DNA of 64,000 bases from Legionella_C dresdenensis (GCF_042649825.1 NZ_JBHSAB010000002.1:1-64000); one strand, 5' to 3'; counted from the stretch's first letter, positions 16,995-26,062 are shown. Translations and numbers: made by a program. The notes: a model not told the origin generated them from the sequence alone.

Positions 16995-17390
16995 ATGCGT
17001 TGTTTGTGGTTGATATTGTTAATTGTTACCGGGGAAGCCCATGCTGCAGATGGCAGCCGCCAGGAGATTGAGCAGCGGATTCAGCCGGTCGGCAAAGTCA
17101 CGATTGAATCTGATGCTGTTGTGCCGCCTGCTGAGGAACCGCAAAAAACAGAGCCTGGACGGGCAACCTATCAGCAATATTGCATCGTATGCCATAAAGA
17201 TGGTCTTGCCGGTGCGCCCAAATTCCGCAATACTGAGGATTGGAAGCCGCGGCTTGACCAGAAGAAGCTGGACGGGTTGGCAGCATCAGCCATTATCGGG
17301 CTTAATGCCATGCCAGCCAAAGGAACATGCTCGGGTTGTAGCGAGCAGGATATTAAAGATGCCATTCAATACATGTTGCCTGAATCATGA
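16995..17390 (+). CDS. Cytochrome c5-type c-type cytochrome
   Basis: A small periplasmic electron carrier. It has a short signal peptide (about residues 1-17, ending AHA), a linker, and a class I haem domain with CIVCH near residue 62. A second cysteine pair, CSGC, near the C-terminus is typical of cytochrome c5. The axial methionine is probably in NAMPAKGTC. It has 131 residues. AAAGGA sits five bases before the ATG. It overlaps dsbB by four bases (ATGA), so the two are translationally coupled. Confidence 0.88.
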   Translation: MRCLWLILLIVTGEAHAADGSRQEIEQRIQPVGKVTIESDAVVPPAEEPQKTEPGRATYQQYCIVCHKDGLAGAPKFRNTEDWKPRLDQKKLDGLAASAIIGLNAMPAKGTCSGCSEQDIKDAIQYMLPES

Positions 17391-17890
17391 ATAAAATAAC
17401 TTACAGACAGTGGCAGGGAGCCGTTTTTATTATCAGCCTGATAGTGCTTTATCTCTCCCTCTATTTTCAATATGTCAGGGATTTACAACCTTGCCCCTTG
17501 TGCATTATGCAGCGTGCCTGCGTCATTTTGCTGGTGATCTTAAGCATTATCGGCATTATGGCCGGCCAGCGGAAGGCGACCCGAATCTTGACAATCCTGC
17601 AATTGTTTGCTGGTATCGCCGGGTTATTTTTTGCGGCGCGTCAATTATGGTTGCAATCATTGCCTGCCGATCAGGTTCCCGCCTGCTTGCCTGGTCTTGA
17701 TGTATTGTTTAAGTACTTCCCATTAAGCGATGTGTTGCATGCGTTGTTTTGGGGGGCTGGTGATTGTGCTGAAGTAGATTGGCAATGGTTAGGCGTTTCT
17801 ATGCCTGGATGGGCGGCATTGTATTTTGTAGCTATGATAGGGGCGGCTTTTGTGACTCAGTTAAAGTATACCCGTTTACAAGCCCCGTGA
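17387..17890 (+). CDS. dsbB: Disulfide bond formation protein B
   Basis: An inner-membrane protein that reoxidises DsbA and passes electrons to ubiquinone. It has four membrane segments. The first periplasmic cysteine pair is in QPCPLCIMQR (CxxC, about residues 36-39). The second pair, in the second periplasmic loop, is PACLPG and GDCAEV. Its 167 residues fit the family. Translational coupling to the upstream cytochrome c gene suggests a shared role in periplasmic redox work. Confidence 0.94.
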   Translation: MNKITYRQWQGAVFIISLIVLYLSLYFQYVRDLQPCPLCIMQRACVILLVILSIIGIMAGQRKATRILTILQLFAGIAGLFFAARQLWLQSLPADQVPACLPGLDVLFKYFPLSDVLHALFWGAGDCAEVDWQWLGVSMPGWAALYFVAMIGAAFVTQLKYTRLQAP

Positions 17891-17921
17891 GCTTGGCTAT
17901 TATTGCCTTTTTGTTAATTTG

Positions 17922-19097
17922 ATGACCATGACTGCATTTTCTTGTCAGCTACTGCATAAATACAAGCACAATCAAGCACGCGTTACCCGGGTAACGACAC
18001 CGCATGGCGAGTTCATAACGCCAGTGTTTATGCCGGTTGGAACCCGGGCCGGGGTTAATAATATGATGCCTTCGGAGCTTTGGCAAGCAGGCAGCCAGAT
18101 TATATTGGGCGGTAATACCTATCATATGTTGTGCGCTCCAGGCATGGAGATTATTGAGCAGGCCGGCGGCATGCATCCTTTTATGGGATGGCATGGCCCT
18201 ATGTTGACGGACAGTGGAGGGTTCCAGGTATTTAGCTTATCCAGAAATCAGCAGATATGTACCATTGATGAAGAGGGCGCGCATTTCAGTTTGCCGGATA
18301 GTAGCCGTCTGATTCATATGACGCCGGAAATGTCGCTGGAAACCCAGAAAATTATCGGCGCCGATATCATTATGGCTTTTGATCAATGTACTCCTGACAG
18401 TGCATCACGTGAGGATGTCCAGCATATTATGGCACGCACTCATCGTTGGTTAGGGCAGTCAGTCAATTATCACCAGAATAACCCCTTATCACGTTATGGC
18501 AACCCCCAGGCGCTTTTTGGCATTATCCAGGGCGGCATATATCAGGACTTACGGCGAGAAAGCGCTGAGTGCGTAGTAGCCATGAATACCGATGGTGTAG
18601 CCATTGGCGGTGAAACCATCGGTTTTGATATGGTAAAAACGGTGGAAATTATTCGCTGGGTGAATGATTTATTACCGGAACATAAACCCCGCTACAGCAT
18701 GGGGGTTGGTATGTCGCCGCAGGATTTGCTGGATGTGGTTGCCGAAGGAATTGATATGTTTGATTGCGTGGCGCCAACCCGCAATGCCCGGCATGGCGCG
18801 CTTTATTGTGGGGAAATCGTGCGTGACGGCCATTGGCTGCGTTTTGCCAGCGACTATGAAAATCAGCGTCTCCAAATTAAAAAAGCGGCATTTGCCAATG
18901 ATTTTTTGCCAATAATGGCTAGCTGCCGCTGCTATACGTGCCAGAATTATTCTCGCTCAGCTTTGCATCATTTATTTAAACAAAAAGCCAATTTATTTAC
19001 CGCACTGGCCAGTATTCATAATATCCACGTTATGCATGATGTTTGTGCTAAAATGCGGGATTTGATTACTGGCGCGATTTCACAGGAGAACTCATGA
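17922..19097 (+). CDS. tgt: tRNA-guanine(34) transglycosylase
   Basis: Exchanges guanine 34 for the queuosine precursor preQ1 in Asp, Asn, His and Tyr tRNAs. The active-site region LTDSGGFQVFSLS, the FGIIQGG strand, AIGGETIG and DCVAPTRNARHG are present, with zinc ligands in CRCYTC plus a histidine 27 residues on. Between the ARHG element and the LQIKKAAF strand there is an insertion of about 18 residues absent from the E. coli enzyme, so this may be a distinct subfamily. Starts at 17922 or 17928 are both possible and neither has a good Shine-Dalgarno. It overlaps ppiB by four bases. QueH, the last enzyme of the pathway, is at 6.5 kb. Confidence 0.93.
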   Translation: MTMTAFSCQLLHKYKHNQARVTRVTTPHGEFITPVFMPVGTRAGVNNMMPSELWQAGSQIILGGNTYHMLCAPGMEIIEQAGGMHPFMGWHGPMLTDSGGFQVFSLSRNQQICTIDEEGAHFSLPDSSRLIHMTPEMSLETQKIIGADIIMAFDQCTPDSASREDVQHIMARTHRWLGQSVNYHQNNPLSRYGNPQALFGIIQGGIYQDLRRESAECVVAMNTDGVAIGGETIGFDMVKTVEIIRWVNDLLPEHKPRYSMGVGMSPQDLLDVVAEGIDMFDCVAPTRNARHGALYCGEIVRDGHWLRFASDYENQRLQIKKAAFANDFLPIMASCRCYTCQNYSRSALHHLFKQKANLFTALASIHNIHVMHDVCAKMRDLITGAISQENS

Positions 19098-19588
19098 TTA
19101 TTGTTACTACTTCGCTGGGCGAGATTCATATCAAGCTTGATGATGAAAATACCCCGGATACGGCTGATAATTTCCGCAGCTATGTCAACTCCGGCTTTTA
19201 TGATGGCACAATTTTTCACCGGGTTATTGGCAATTTTATGATTCAGGGCGGTGGTTTAACTCCCGAACTGACTCAAAAAGAAACTCAGGAGCCTATTAAA
19301 AACGAAGCAAAATACGCGCAGCCAAACAAACGAGGCACAATTGCCATGGCTCGTACCGCTGATCCGCACTCTGCTACCGCGCAATTTTTCATTAACCTGG
19401 TTGATAATGCCTTTTTGAATTTCAGCGCTGAAAATATGCAGGGTTATGGTTATTGCGTATTTGGTGAAGTAGTTGAAGGAATGGATGTTGTTGATGCCAT
19501 TGCCAAAACTGCAACTGGAAACCGCCGTGGTTATTCTGACGTTCCGGTTGAAGATATCGTTATTGAGAAGGTTGTTGAAGTAGAGTAA
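19094..19588 (+). CDS. ppiB: Peptidyl-prolyl cis-trans isomerase B (cyclophilin)
   Basis: A cytoplasmic cyclophilin that speeds proline isomerisation during protein folding. The catalytic core is complete: FHRVIGNFMIQGG, then ATAQFFINL and GYCVFGEVVEGMDVVDAI. It has 164 residues and no signal peptide, so it is the cytoplasmic rather than the periplasmic form. CAGGAG precedes the ATG, which overlaps the tgt stop (ATGA). Confidence 0.95.
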   Translation: MIIVTTSLGEIHIKLDDENTPDTADNFRSYVNSGFYDGTIFHRVIGNFMIQGGGLTPELTQKETQEPIKNEAKYAQPNKRGTIAMARTADPHSATAQFFINLVDNAFLNFSAENMQGYGYCVFGEVVEGMDVVDAIAKTATGNRRGYSDVPVEDIVIEKVVEVE

Positions 19589-19603
19589 TTCGTACTTTTG
19601 TCC

Positions 19604-19638
19604 CCCTCTCCCGTATCGGGAGAGGGCTGGGGAGAGGG
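19604..19638. repeat. CCCTCTCCC palindrome, single copy
   Basis: The same element as the 8.2-kb array: CCCTCTCCC, GTATC loop, GGGAGAGGG, then CTGGGGAGAGGG. It lies between ppiB and the oxygenase gene. Its last GAGAGGG is six bases from the next ATG and looks like the ribosome binding site. Confidence 0.9.
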
Positions 19639-19643
19639 TTAAA

Positions 19644-20423
19644 ATGGTTAAAATGCAAGAACAGCTGGTGAATTTGATTGTTCAACGATTAAGCGATGAG
19701 AAAGCGCAGTTACAACAGCAGTTTGCCCGAGAGCATGCAATCAAAGTTGCCCGGCATTTTGTACTCGATAATCTGCTGCCTGTCGAAATAGCCGAGCAAA
19801 TACACGCTCATTTCCCCAAGCCGAAAGAAATGCATGTGATTAATAGCCCCGGGCGGTTGAAATTAAAATACAGCCACTTAAAGGATACCGCCAGTATAAT
19901 TCGCGACATCAATGCGGCTATTCAGGACCCACGGGTTGTTGCGGTAATAGAAGAGATAACCGGAATCAGTCAGCAAATTCCCGATACCTCCCGCTTTTCC
20001 GGAGGGGTAAGCGCATTGCTGAAAGGGTATTATATTAACCCGCATCTGGATAATTCCCATAATGTTGAAAAGAAGCAATACTATCGCACGGTCAATGTTC
20101 TTTATTATATCTCGCCGGACTGGAAGCTTGAGAATGGCGGTAATTATGAACTATGGGATGCTGCTGTGGAACAACACATTGTGGTTCCGAGTTATTTTAA
20201 CCGGTTAGTCGTTATGGAAACCAACAGCGCCTCCTGGCATGCTGTAAGCCCGGTGGTGTGTAATGAGCCGCGCCGCTGTGTGTTTAATTATTATTTTTCA
20301 CCGATATCGCCAGAAGGGCGAGAATATTTTTTCGACGCCCCATCTTTCAGGCCGCGTCCGGAGCAGAAAATACGCCGCAGGATTATTAAGTTAAAAGACA
20401 GGTTGTTTGGCAAGGCCTGGTAG
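19644..20423 (+). CDS. 2-oxoglutarate/Fe(II)-dependent oxygenase
   Basis: A non-haem iron dioxygenase of the prolyl-hydroxylase-like group; its substrate is unknown. The iron triad is visible as HLD in YYINPHLDNSHN (about residue 133) and a distal histidine in SASWHAVSPV (about residue 196), followed by RRCVFNYYFSP, where arginine would bind 2-oxoglutarate. Residues 1-70 are a helical extension. It has 259 residues. The start at 19644 uses a GAGAGGG that belongs to the upstream repeat, and its stop TAG is the first triplet of the next hairpin repeat. A start at 19653 is also possible. Confidence 0.82.
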   Translation: MVKMQEQLVNLIVQRLSDEKAQLQQQFAREHAIKVARHFVLDNLLPVEIAEQIHAHFPKPKEMHVINSPGRLKLKYSHLKDTASIIRDINAAIQDPRVVAVIEEITGISQQIPDTSRFSGGVSALLKGYYINPHLDNSHNVEKKQYYRTVNVLYYISPDWKLENGGNYELWDAAVEQHIVVPSYFNRLVVMETNSASWHAVSPVVCNEPRRCVFNYYFSPISPEGREYFFDAPSFRPRPEQKIRRRIIKLKDRLFGKAW

Positions 20424-20484
20424 GTTGGGTCATTTGACCCAACAAAAGAGGGTGAATAATGGAAATGGGGTCAAATGACCCAAC
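20423..20484. repeat. Pair of GTTGGGTC palindromes between convergent genes
   Basis: Two hairpins, 20423-20443 (GGTTGGGTCA / TGACCCAAC) and 20466-20484, sit between the ends of the oxygenase and the minus-strand add gene. They are probably a two-way transcription stop. The two copies can also pair with each other. Confidence 0.65.
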
Positions 20485-21471
20485 TTACAATGATTTTAAC
20501 AGTTTTGCTTTAGTTTCCTCATCTACGAACGCATGCTCAAGCGCCATCCGGGTGAAATCTGTCATCTGAGCATCAGAAAACTGATGAAATGCCTGAATTC
20601 GCTCATACTCATTTGCCAGATTAGTACGGAAAAATGGCGGATCATCTGAATTTAAACTCATTTTGACGCCGGCATCCATTAACTGTCTCAGCGGATGGTT
20701 TTTTAAATCAGGAAATAACCCCAGAGCAATATTACTGTGCGGGCAGATTTCCAGGGCAATATTATTGTCAACCAAACGGGCAATAGTTTCTGGAGAATGC
20801 ATGGACATTACTCCATGACCTATTCGAGTAACAGGCAAATTATCCATTGCTTCCATCATGCCGCTTGCCGGAGCGAATTCACCCGCGTGGACCGTGCAAT
20901 ACAAGCCGCCTTCTGAGGCAATTTGATAGGCTCTTTTAAACAGTTTGGGAGGGAAATTAAATTCATCGCCGCCCAATCCGAAACCGGTAACGCATGGAAT
21001 ATTATCTTTAAGCGTCTGAACCGCTACTTTTTCTGCCGCTTCTGCACCAAAATGGCGTACTGCGGTGCTGATAATACGGCCAACGATATGATATTTTTCT
21101 TCGGCATCGTCAATGGCCTGCTGAATAGCCTTCAAATGTTCAATAGACGGTATACCGCTTGCCTGTTCCGCATGATCAGGCGAATACATCATTTCAACAT
21201 AAATCCCGCCGCTTTCAGCGGTAGATTTCAGATAATCAAAAGTAATGTCATAATAATCCAGCGGGTGTTTGATCACTGCCGCCACTTCATCATAAGCTTT
21301 TAAAAAATCAAGAAAATCGTCATAAAGATAACTTTTATCATCTTCAGATATCAACCCCGTTGGCAGAGTGATTTTATTACGGTCAGCAATCTTACGTGCT
21401 AAATATGGTGGGATAGTGCCTTCCAGATGCACATGTAACTCAGCTTTCTTTATAGTCATTATTTTTATCAT
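20485..21471 (-). CDS. add: Adenosine deaminase
   Basis: A zinc enzyme that deaminates adenosine (some bacterial members prefer adenine) in purine salvage. The amidohydrolase motifs are complete: metal site HVHLEGT near residue 13, HAGE (catalytic Glu region), RIGHGV, and SLNSDDPPFF near the C-terminus. It has 328 residues from the ATG at 21471; the ATG at 21459 (MTIKKAELHVHLEG) would give 324 and is equally plausible, since neither has a clear Shine-Dalgarno. Confidence 0.9.
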   Translation of the reverse strand: MIKIMTIKKAELHVHLEGTIPPYLARKIADRNKITLPTGLISEDDKSYLYDDFLDFLKAYDEVAAVIKHPLDYYDITFDYLKSTAESGGIYVEMMYSPDHAEQASGIPSIEHLKAIQQAIDDAEEKYHIVGRIISTAVRHFGAEAAEKVAVQTLKDNIPCVTGFGLGGDEFNFPPKLFKRAYQIASEGGLYCTVHAGEFAPASGMMEAMDNLPVTRIGHGVMSMHSPETIARLVDNNIALEICPHSNIALGLFPDLKNHPLRQLMDAGVKMSLNSDDPPFFRTNLANEYERIQAFHQFSDAQMTDFTRMALEHAFVDEETKAKLLKSL

Positions 21472-21606
21472 CCAATAACATTAGTGAGAGGACGGCAGTC
21501 TACAGAAAAAATGGTAATCGTTCCAGATAGAATTATACTGGGCATGGTAACCTGAGCAAAAACGCGATAAAATCGGGATAGTTGAATAACCAGGAATAAT
21601 TAATAT

Positions 21607-21795
21607 ATGAGCAGTTCAAATGATCTTGATAAGGCTTATGTCAGTCCTTACGATAAATTCATGTATAAATTTGATCAGGAACATGAAAAAAGCCCTTCTC
21701 AAATAAAAGAAATTAACAAACACAAACGTATCGCCAACCTGCGCGATAATGCAAATCCGGTAGACGACTCAGACAGCATCTGGGAACAATTCTAA
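21607..21795 (+). CDS. Small conserved protein, CBU_0585-like
   Basis: A 62-residue hydrophilic protein with the block YVSPYDKFMYKFDQEHEKSPSQ cut short here to its key features: YVSPYDKF, then KFDxxHEKS, then a helix ending IANLRDN. I recall a family of this pattern named after Coxiella CBU_0585 and found across Legionellales; no function is known. AGGA precedes the ATG by ten bases. It stands alone between add and pit. Confidence 0.75.
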   Translation: MSSSNDLDKAYVSPYDKFMYKFDQEHEKSPSQIKEINKHKRIANLRDNANPVDDSDSIWEQF

Positions 21796-21844
21796 CTAGT
21801 AGACTTGATGCAGTAATAATGTTGAAAACTTACAACCTGTTGCA

Positions 21845-23098
21845 CTACCCAATCAGGGCGTGCAACAATTTATAAGCCGCGATAGTCAGTACGGATGCTA
21901 TGGGTAAAGTCAGTATCCAGGACATAAAGATATTGCGGATGACAATCAAATTCAAAGCGCCGATACCTCTTGCCAGACCAACACCCAGTACAGCGCCCAC
22001 TAAAGTCTGAGTCGCCGATACAGGAATCCCGGTGCTGGTTGCAACAACAACCGTGGTCGCAGCAGCCAGGGTGGCGGCAAAAGCCCGGCTGGGCGTTAAC
22101 GCAGTAATCGAGCTGCCTACCGTTTCAATCACTCTTCGCCCATAAACCAGTAAACCGGATACCACTCCAATACAACCAAGCAGAGTAATCCAGGCAGGGT
22201 AATTATCAACACTTAATGACTGAAAGGGATGGGTAAGCAGGCTATAGATGATTGATAACGGTCCAACTGCCAGGGCTACATCGTTAGAGCCATGAGCAAA
22301 AACCATTGCGCATGCAGTTAACGCCATTAATACCGCAAAGTATTTTTCAACCTGCAAAAACCGTTCACGTCTTCTGATTTGCGGTTGTTCAGGAATGTGT
22401 CGGATTACAAAAATGCCGATAAGGGTAATCGTTATACTGGTTGCCAGCGTAACAGCCAGCTCCTGTTTCAGGTTAAGGCGGATATCAAAATGGTTTAGAC
22501 CTTTAAAGACTGTGATAAACGATAAAATCGTACCAACCAGGAATAAATACACTGGAATATAAATTTTTGCTTTGGCAAGCGGATCGCTTTTAACAAAAAT
22601 GGTTTGCTGGATACTGATAAATAACACATAACCGGTGATGCCGGCGATTAATGGCGAGGTTATCCAGCCTATGGCAATATGAGAAACCTGTTCCCAATGC
22701 ACGGCATCCGCGCCTAGAACTACACTGCCGAAACCAACCATGGAACCAACCAGGGCATTGGTAATGGACACTGGGACGCCCAGGTAGCTTGCCATATTCA
22801 TCCAGAACGTACAGGCGAACAGGACGCCCAGCATGCCTTCAACCAGAATCAAAGGTTGTTCTGAGAGCTGACTGCTGTTAATGATGCCGTCGCGCATGGT
22901 TTCAGTCACCCCGCTGCCGCCTAAAAAAGCGCCGGCGAACTCAAACACAATGGCAATAATCATCGCCTGGCGTACCGTAATCGCCTTTGAGCCCATAGTG
23001 GTGCTCATGACGTTAGCCAAATCATTCGCCCCGACTCCCCAGGTCATGAAGAAACAGAGGGCAACCGCACAACTAAGTAATATAATCGAATAATCCAT
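21845..23098 (-). CDS. Low-affinity inorganic phosphate transporter (PiT family)
   Basis: A membrane carrier taking up phosphate, probably as a metal-phosphate complex with protons or sodium. The two inverted family repeats are visible, each with the signature GANDLANVMST (about residue 24) and AHGSNDVALAVGPL (about residue 265). About ten to eleven membrane segments are present over 417 residues. It follows the DUF47 gene by eight bases on the same strand, a standard Pit accessory pairing. Confidence 0.93.
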   Translation of the reverse strand: MDYSIILLSCAVALCFFMTWGVGANDLANVMSTTMGSKAITVRQAMIIAIVFEFAGAFLGGSGVTETMRDGIINSSQLSEQPLILVEGMLGVLFACTFWMNMASYLGVPVSITNALVGSMVGFGSVVLGADAVHWEQVSHIAIGWITSPLIAGITGYVLFISIQQTIFVKSDPLAKAKIYIPVYLFLVGTILSFITVFKGLNHFDIRLNLKQELAVTLATSITITLIGIFVIRHIPEQPQIRRRERFLQVEKYFAVLMALTACAMVFAHGSNDVALAVGPLSIIYSLLTHPFQSLSVDNYPAWITLLGCIGVVSGLLVYGRRVIETVGSSITALTPSRAFAATLAAATTVVVATSTGIPVSATQTLVGAVLGVGLARGIGALNLIVIRNIFMSWILTLPIASVLTIAAYKLLHALIG

Positions 23099-23106
23099 CT
23101 AACATT

Positions 23107-23778
23107 TTACCGAGCAATAAGAATTTGAAGCTGACCGCCAACTATCTGGGCCTGGTCAGCAAGATCGTCAATCCATTGAACCAGTTTGTATAGAAAGACT
23201 ACCTCTATCGCAGGAAGATCCTCTTCCATTTCAAAAATGCGATGTCTTATATCGGCAAGTTTGTCATCACTGTCGTGTTCAATTTCGTCAAGCGCCATAA
23301 TCATGTCTTCGACGATTTTGACTTCACTGCCGCGAAATCCTGTCTCCAATAACTCATCAAGTTCGTTAATCGCTTTGCAAGCCTGCCGTGATGCATCAAT
23401 GCAGCGGCTGAGCAGGGAAAAGAACGGTTGCTGCAGATTCGCAGGTACTATCATCCGGCGGCTGATAATCAAACCGGCAATATCTTCTACTTTATTGGCG
23501 ATACGATCCTGTGCGCTCAACAGCTCCAGCAAATCTGTGCGGGATACCGGAAGAAACAAACCGGTAGGCAGATGCAGCCGCAAATCACGTTTTATGACGT
23601 CAGCTTCTTTTTCGAGCGCTGCAATTTCCTGTTGTATTTTACCGGCGCTTTCCCAATCCTGAATTTGCACAGCCTCAAAAAAAGGGTGCAGCTTCTTGGC
23701 ACACTGATGCACTTTGTGCATGTGCTGTTCGATAGGCTTGATCGGAGACGGTCCGAACATGTTAAATATACTTCCCAT
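23107..23778 (-). CDS. DUF47 / TIGR00153 family PhoU-like protein
   Basis: A helical protein of 223 residues related to PhoU. It is normally encoded just before pit and is thought to regulate phosphate transport. It is almost entirely helical with many acidic residues (for example AALEKEADVIKRDLR and LDEIEHDSDDKLADIRHRI, whose acidic EEH-type motif binds metal in PhoU proteins). It has no membrane segment and is cotranscribed with the transporter downstream. Confidence 0.9.
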   Translation of the reverse strand: MGSIFNMFGPSPIKPIEQHMHKVHQCAKKLHPFFEAVQIQDWESAGKIQQEIAALEKEADVIKRDLRLHLPTGLFLPVSRTDLLELLSAQDRIANKVEDIAGLIISRRMIVPANLQQPFFSLLSRCIDASRQACKAINELDELLETGFRGSEVKIVEDMIMALDEIEHDSDDKLADIRHRIFEMEEDLPAIEVVFLYKLVQWIDDLADQAQIVGGQLQILIAR

Positions 23779-23906
23779 AATGGATGTATACCTGAGTGTA
23801 GGTTGGCGAAAGTATACCGCAAGTTTGGCTTATGTCACGACTTTTTTTGTGTGAGACCGTTATCAATATGTCCTATATTTCAACTAAACTAAATGAAAAA
23901 CCAGGC

Positions 23907-24659
23907 ATGGAGCGTACAGAAGTGAAAAAATATATCGTGTTATTGTGGTTGCTAAGCGGAAGCCTTTTTGCTGCCGGCATGATGACGAAAGTCATTAATT
24001 TACATTATCAGCAGGCGCAAACTGTAATTCAGCTTGTTCAACCCTTATTACAGCCTGGAGAACAGATAACAGGCAACGGACAGACTCTGGTCGTCAAAGT
24101 GTCGCCGGAAACGTTAACGCAAATCCGGCTGGTACTGAATAAAATCGATGTGCCTCCCGTTACTTTCCGGGTTACAGTTTATCAGGGCGATCCCAATTTT
24201 TTAAGAAACCAGAATAGTATCGGACTAAACATTAGCACCCAATCGCGTGCACGTCTTAAACGTTATCAATCGGTAACAGTCCTCAATGGAGAATCGGCAT
24301 TTATCAGTTCCGGCGATGATCAGCCGTTGGTTAGCACAGTAGGCGTTGGATTATGGACAGGGGTAGGTTATCAACGCCGTCAGGTACAAAACGGATTGTT
24401 GGTTGAGCCGGTTTTACAGGGGCAGCAAGTAAAACTGGTAATCAGGCGTATCCGGGAGCAAACCAGTCCGGTTAACAATCAGGTGATTCAGCAGCAGCAA
24501 GTGGATACTACGATTATGGCGCCCTTGAATGAATGGGTAAACCTGGCTGCAGCAGAGGGGCCGCCAGCGGGGGCTAATACTCAGATGGTTATTCATGCCG
24601 GCAATAGTTTTGCCAGGTATTCCAATGTTTATATTAAGGTTGAGATTATAGGGCGGTAA
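23907..24659 (+). CDS. Exported secretin-domain protein
   Basis: A periplasmic protein of about 250 residues. The start at 23907 (MERTEVKKYIVLLWLL) puts a signal peptide at residues 8-25, ending near FAAG. Upstream in-frame ATGs at 23832 and 23868 would bury it. Residues 30-90 resemble a secretin N-domain (short NolW-like repeat): VINLHYQQAQTVIQLVQPLL, then NGQTLVVKVSPETLTQIRLVL and IDVPPVTFRVTVYQG. The rest looks like beta strands of a secretin-like core, but the protein is too short to be a full secretin. No type II or IV pilus genes adjoin it. Its role is unknown. Confidence 0.7.
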   Translation: MERTEVKKYIVLLWLLSGSLFAAGMMTKVINLHYQQAQTVIQLVQPLLQPGEQITGNGQTLVVKVSPETLTQIRLVLNKIDVPPVTFRVTVYQGDPNFLRNQNSIGLNISTQSRARLKRYQSVTVLNGESAFISSGDDQPLVSTVGVGLWTGVGYQRRQVQNGLLVEPVLQGQQVKLVIRRIREQTSPVNNQVIQQQQVDTTIMAPLNEWVNLAAAEGPPAGANTQMVIHAGNSFARYSNVYIKVEIIGR

Positions 24660-24680
24660 ATAGAACCCAACAAAATAATC

Positions 24681-24709
24681 TTGACTTCATTTGGCAATGA
24701 CCAAACAAT
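24681..24709 (+). promoter_or_regulatory. Possible sigma-70 promoter for eno
   Basis: TTGACT at 24681-24686, a 17-base spacer, and AACAAT at 24704-24709, about 30 bases before the eno start. The -35 is good and the -10 is weak. Confidence 0.3.
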
Positions 24710-24738
24710 ATCCGCTGGTTATTTTTATTGGTATAGCT

Positions 24739-26007
24739 ATGCATATTCAGACTATTCACGCGCGTGAAATCCTTGACTCAAGAGGTAATCCGACTGTTGA
24801 AGCGGATGTTATTTTAACCACTGGCGAAACCGGCCGAGCCTGTGTTCCCTCTGGCGCTTCAACCGGTACACGTGAAGCATGCGAGCTCCGTGATGGTGAT
24901 AAAAGCCGTTATCTCGGTAAGGGCGTAGCCAAAGCTGTTGCCCATGTTAACCATGAAATAAATAATGCTTTGCAAGGGTATGATGTCAGCAATCAGGGGC
25001 AAATCGACGCTCGTCTGATAGAGCTGGATGGAACAGAAAATAAATCACGTCTCGGCGCCAACGCCATTCTGGCCGTGTCGCTGGCAAGTGCACGCGCTTA
25101 CGCCGCAGCGATTAACAAGCCTTTATATCTGGCATTAAATCAAGGCGAACAAATGTCGCTGCCTGTGCCAATGATGAATGTGTTAAATGGCGGTGCGCAT
25201 GCTGACAATAATGTTGATATTCAAGAGTTTATGCTCATGCCGGTCGGAGCGCCTGATTTTGTAACGGCATTGCAAATGGGCACGGAAGTGTTTCATAGCT
25301 TGAAATCAGTCCTGAAAAAGCAGGGATTAAATACTGCCGTAGGCGATGAAGGCGGCTTTGCGCCGGATCTGAAATCAAACCGGCAAGCGCTTGATATGTT
25401 ATCGCTGGCGGTCGAGCAGGCTGGCTTTAAGGTAGGGGGCGAGATTGTGTTTGCTTTGGATGTTGCTGCTTCAGAACTCTATAAAAATGGTGTTTATCAT
25501 TTGGCTTCAGACAATAAATCGTTAGATAGCCAAGGCATGGTTGCTTATTATCAGGAGCTGGCAGCATCGTATCCTATCGTGAGTATTGAGGATGGCCTTG
25601 ATGAAAATGACTGGGCAGGCTGGCAGCTATTAACTCAGGCGCTCGGCGACAAGATTCAATTGGTAGGCGATGATTTGTTCGTGACTAATCCGGCTATTTT
25701 ACACGAAGGGATTTCACGGAAAATTGCTAATGCTATTTTGATCAAGTTAAACCAGATTGGAACGTTAACTGAAACTCGAGAAGCGATTAAGCTGGCTCAT
25801 GCCAATAATTACCGCTGCATTATGTCGCATAGGTCTGGCGAAACAGAGGATACTTTTATCGCGGATCTCGCTGTGGCAACAGGCTGTGGCCAGATTAAAA
25901 CCGGTTCGCTGTGTCGGACAGATCGAGTGGCAAAATATAATCAGCTGTTGCGGATTCAGGAAGTGTCGGGCCTGGCATATGCCGGAAAAGGGGCTTTGGC
26001 AAGGTAA
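24739..26007 (+). CDS. eno: Enolase
   Basis: Converts 2-phosphoglycerate to phosphoenolpyruvate in glycolysis and is also a degradosome component in many gammaproteobacteria. Motifs: HAREILDSRGNPTVEADV at the start, the GASTGTREACELRDGD loop, GDEGGFAP, VSIEDGLDENDW, LIKLNQIGTLTE (catalytic Lys) and SHRSGETEDTFIADL. The start at 24739 (MHIQTIHAREIL) gives 422 residues; the extra sixteen upstream codons from a TTG are unlikely to be translated. It ends at a bidirectional hairpin. Confidence 0.95.
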   Translation: MHIQTIHAREILDSRGNPTVEADVILTTGETGRACVPSGASTGTREACELRDGDKSRYLGKGVAKAVAHVNHEINNALQGYDVSNQGQIDARLIELDGTENKSRLGANAILAVSLASARAYAAAINKPLYLALNQGEQMSLPVPMMNVLNGGAHADNNVDIQEFMLMPVGAPDFVTALQMGTEVFHSLKSVLKKQGLNTAVGDEGGFAPDLKSNRQALDMLSLAVEQAGFKVGGEIVFALDVAASELYKNGVYHLASDNKSLDSQGMVAYYQELAASYPIVSIEDGLDENDWAGWQLLTQALGDKIQLVGDDLFVTNPAILHEGISRKIANAILIKLNQIGTLTETREAIKLAHANNYRCIMSHRSGETEDTFIADLAVATGCGQIKTGSLCRTDRVAKYNQLLRIQEVSGLAYAGKGALAR

Positions 26008-26018
26008 AAACACGTACC

Positions 26019-26055
26019 CCCCTCTCCCAACCCTCTCCCGATACGGGAGAGGGCT
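26019..26055. repeat. CCCTCTCCC palindrome, single copy, between convergent genes
   Basis: CCCTCTCCC AA CCCTCTCCC GATACG GGGAGAGGG, the same element as the 8.2-kb array. It sits in the short gap where eno meets the minus-strand gene and may terminate both. Confidence 0.85.
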
Positions 26056-26062
26056 TAATAAG

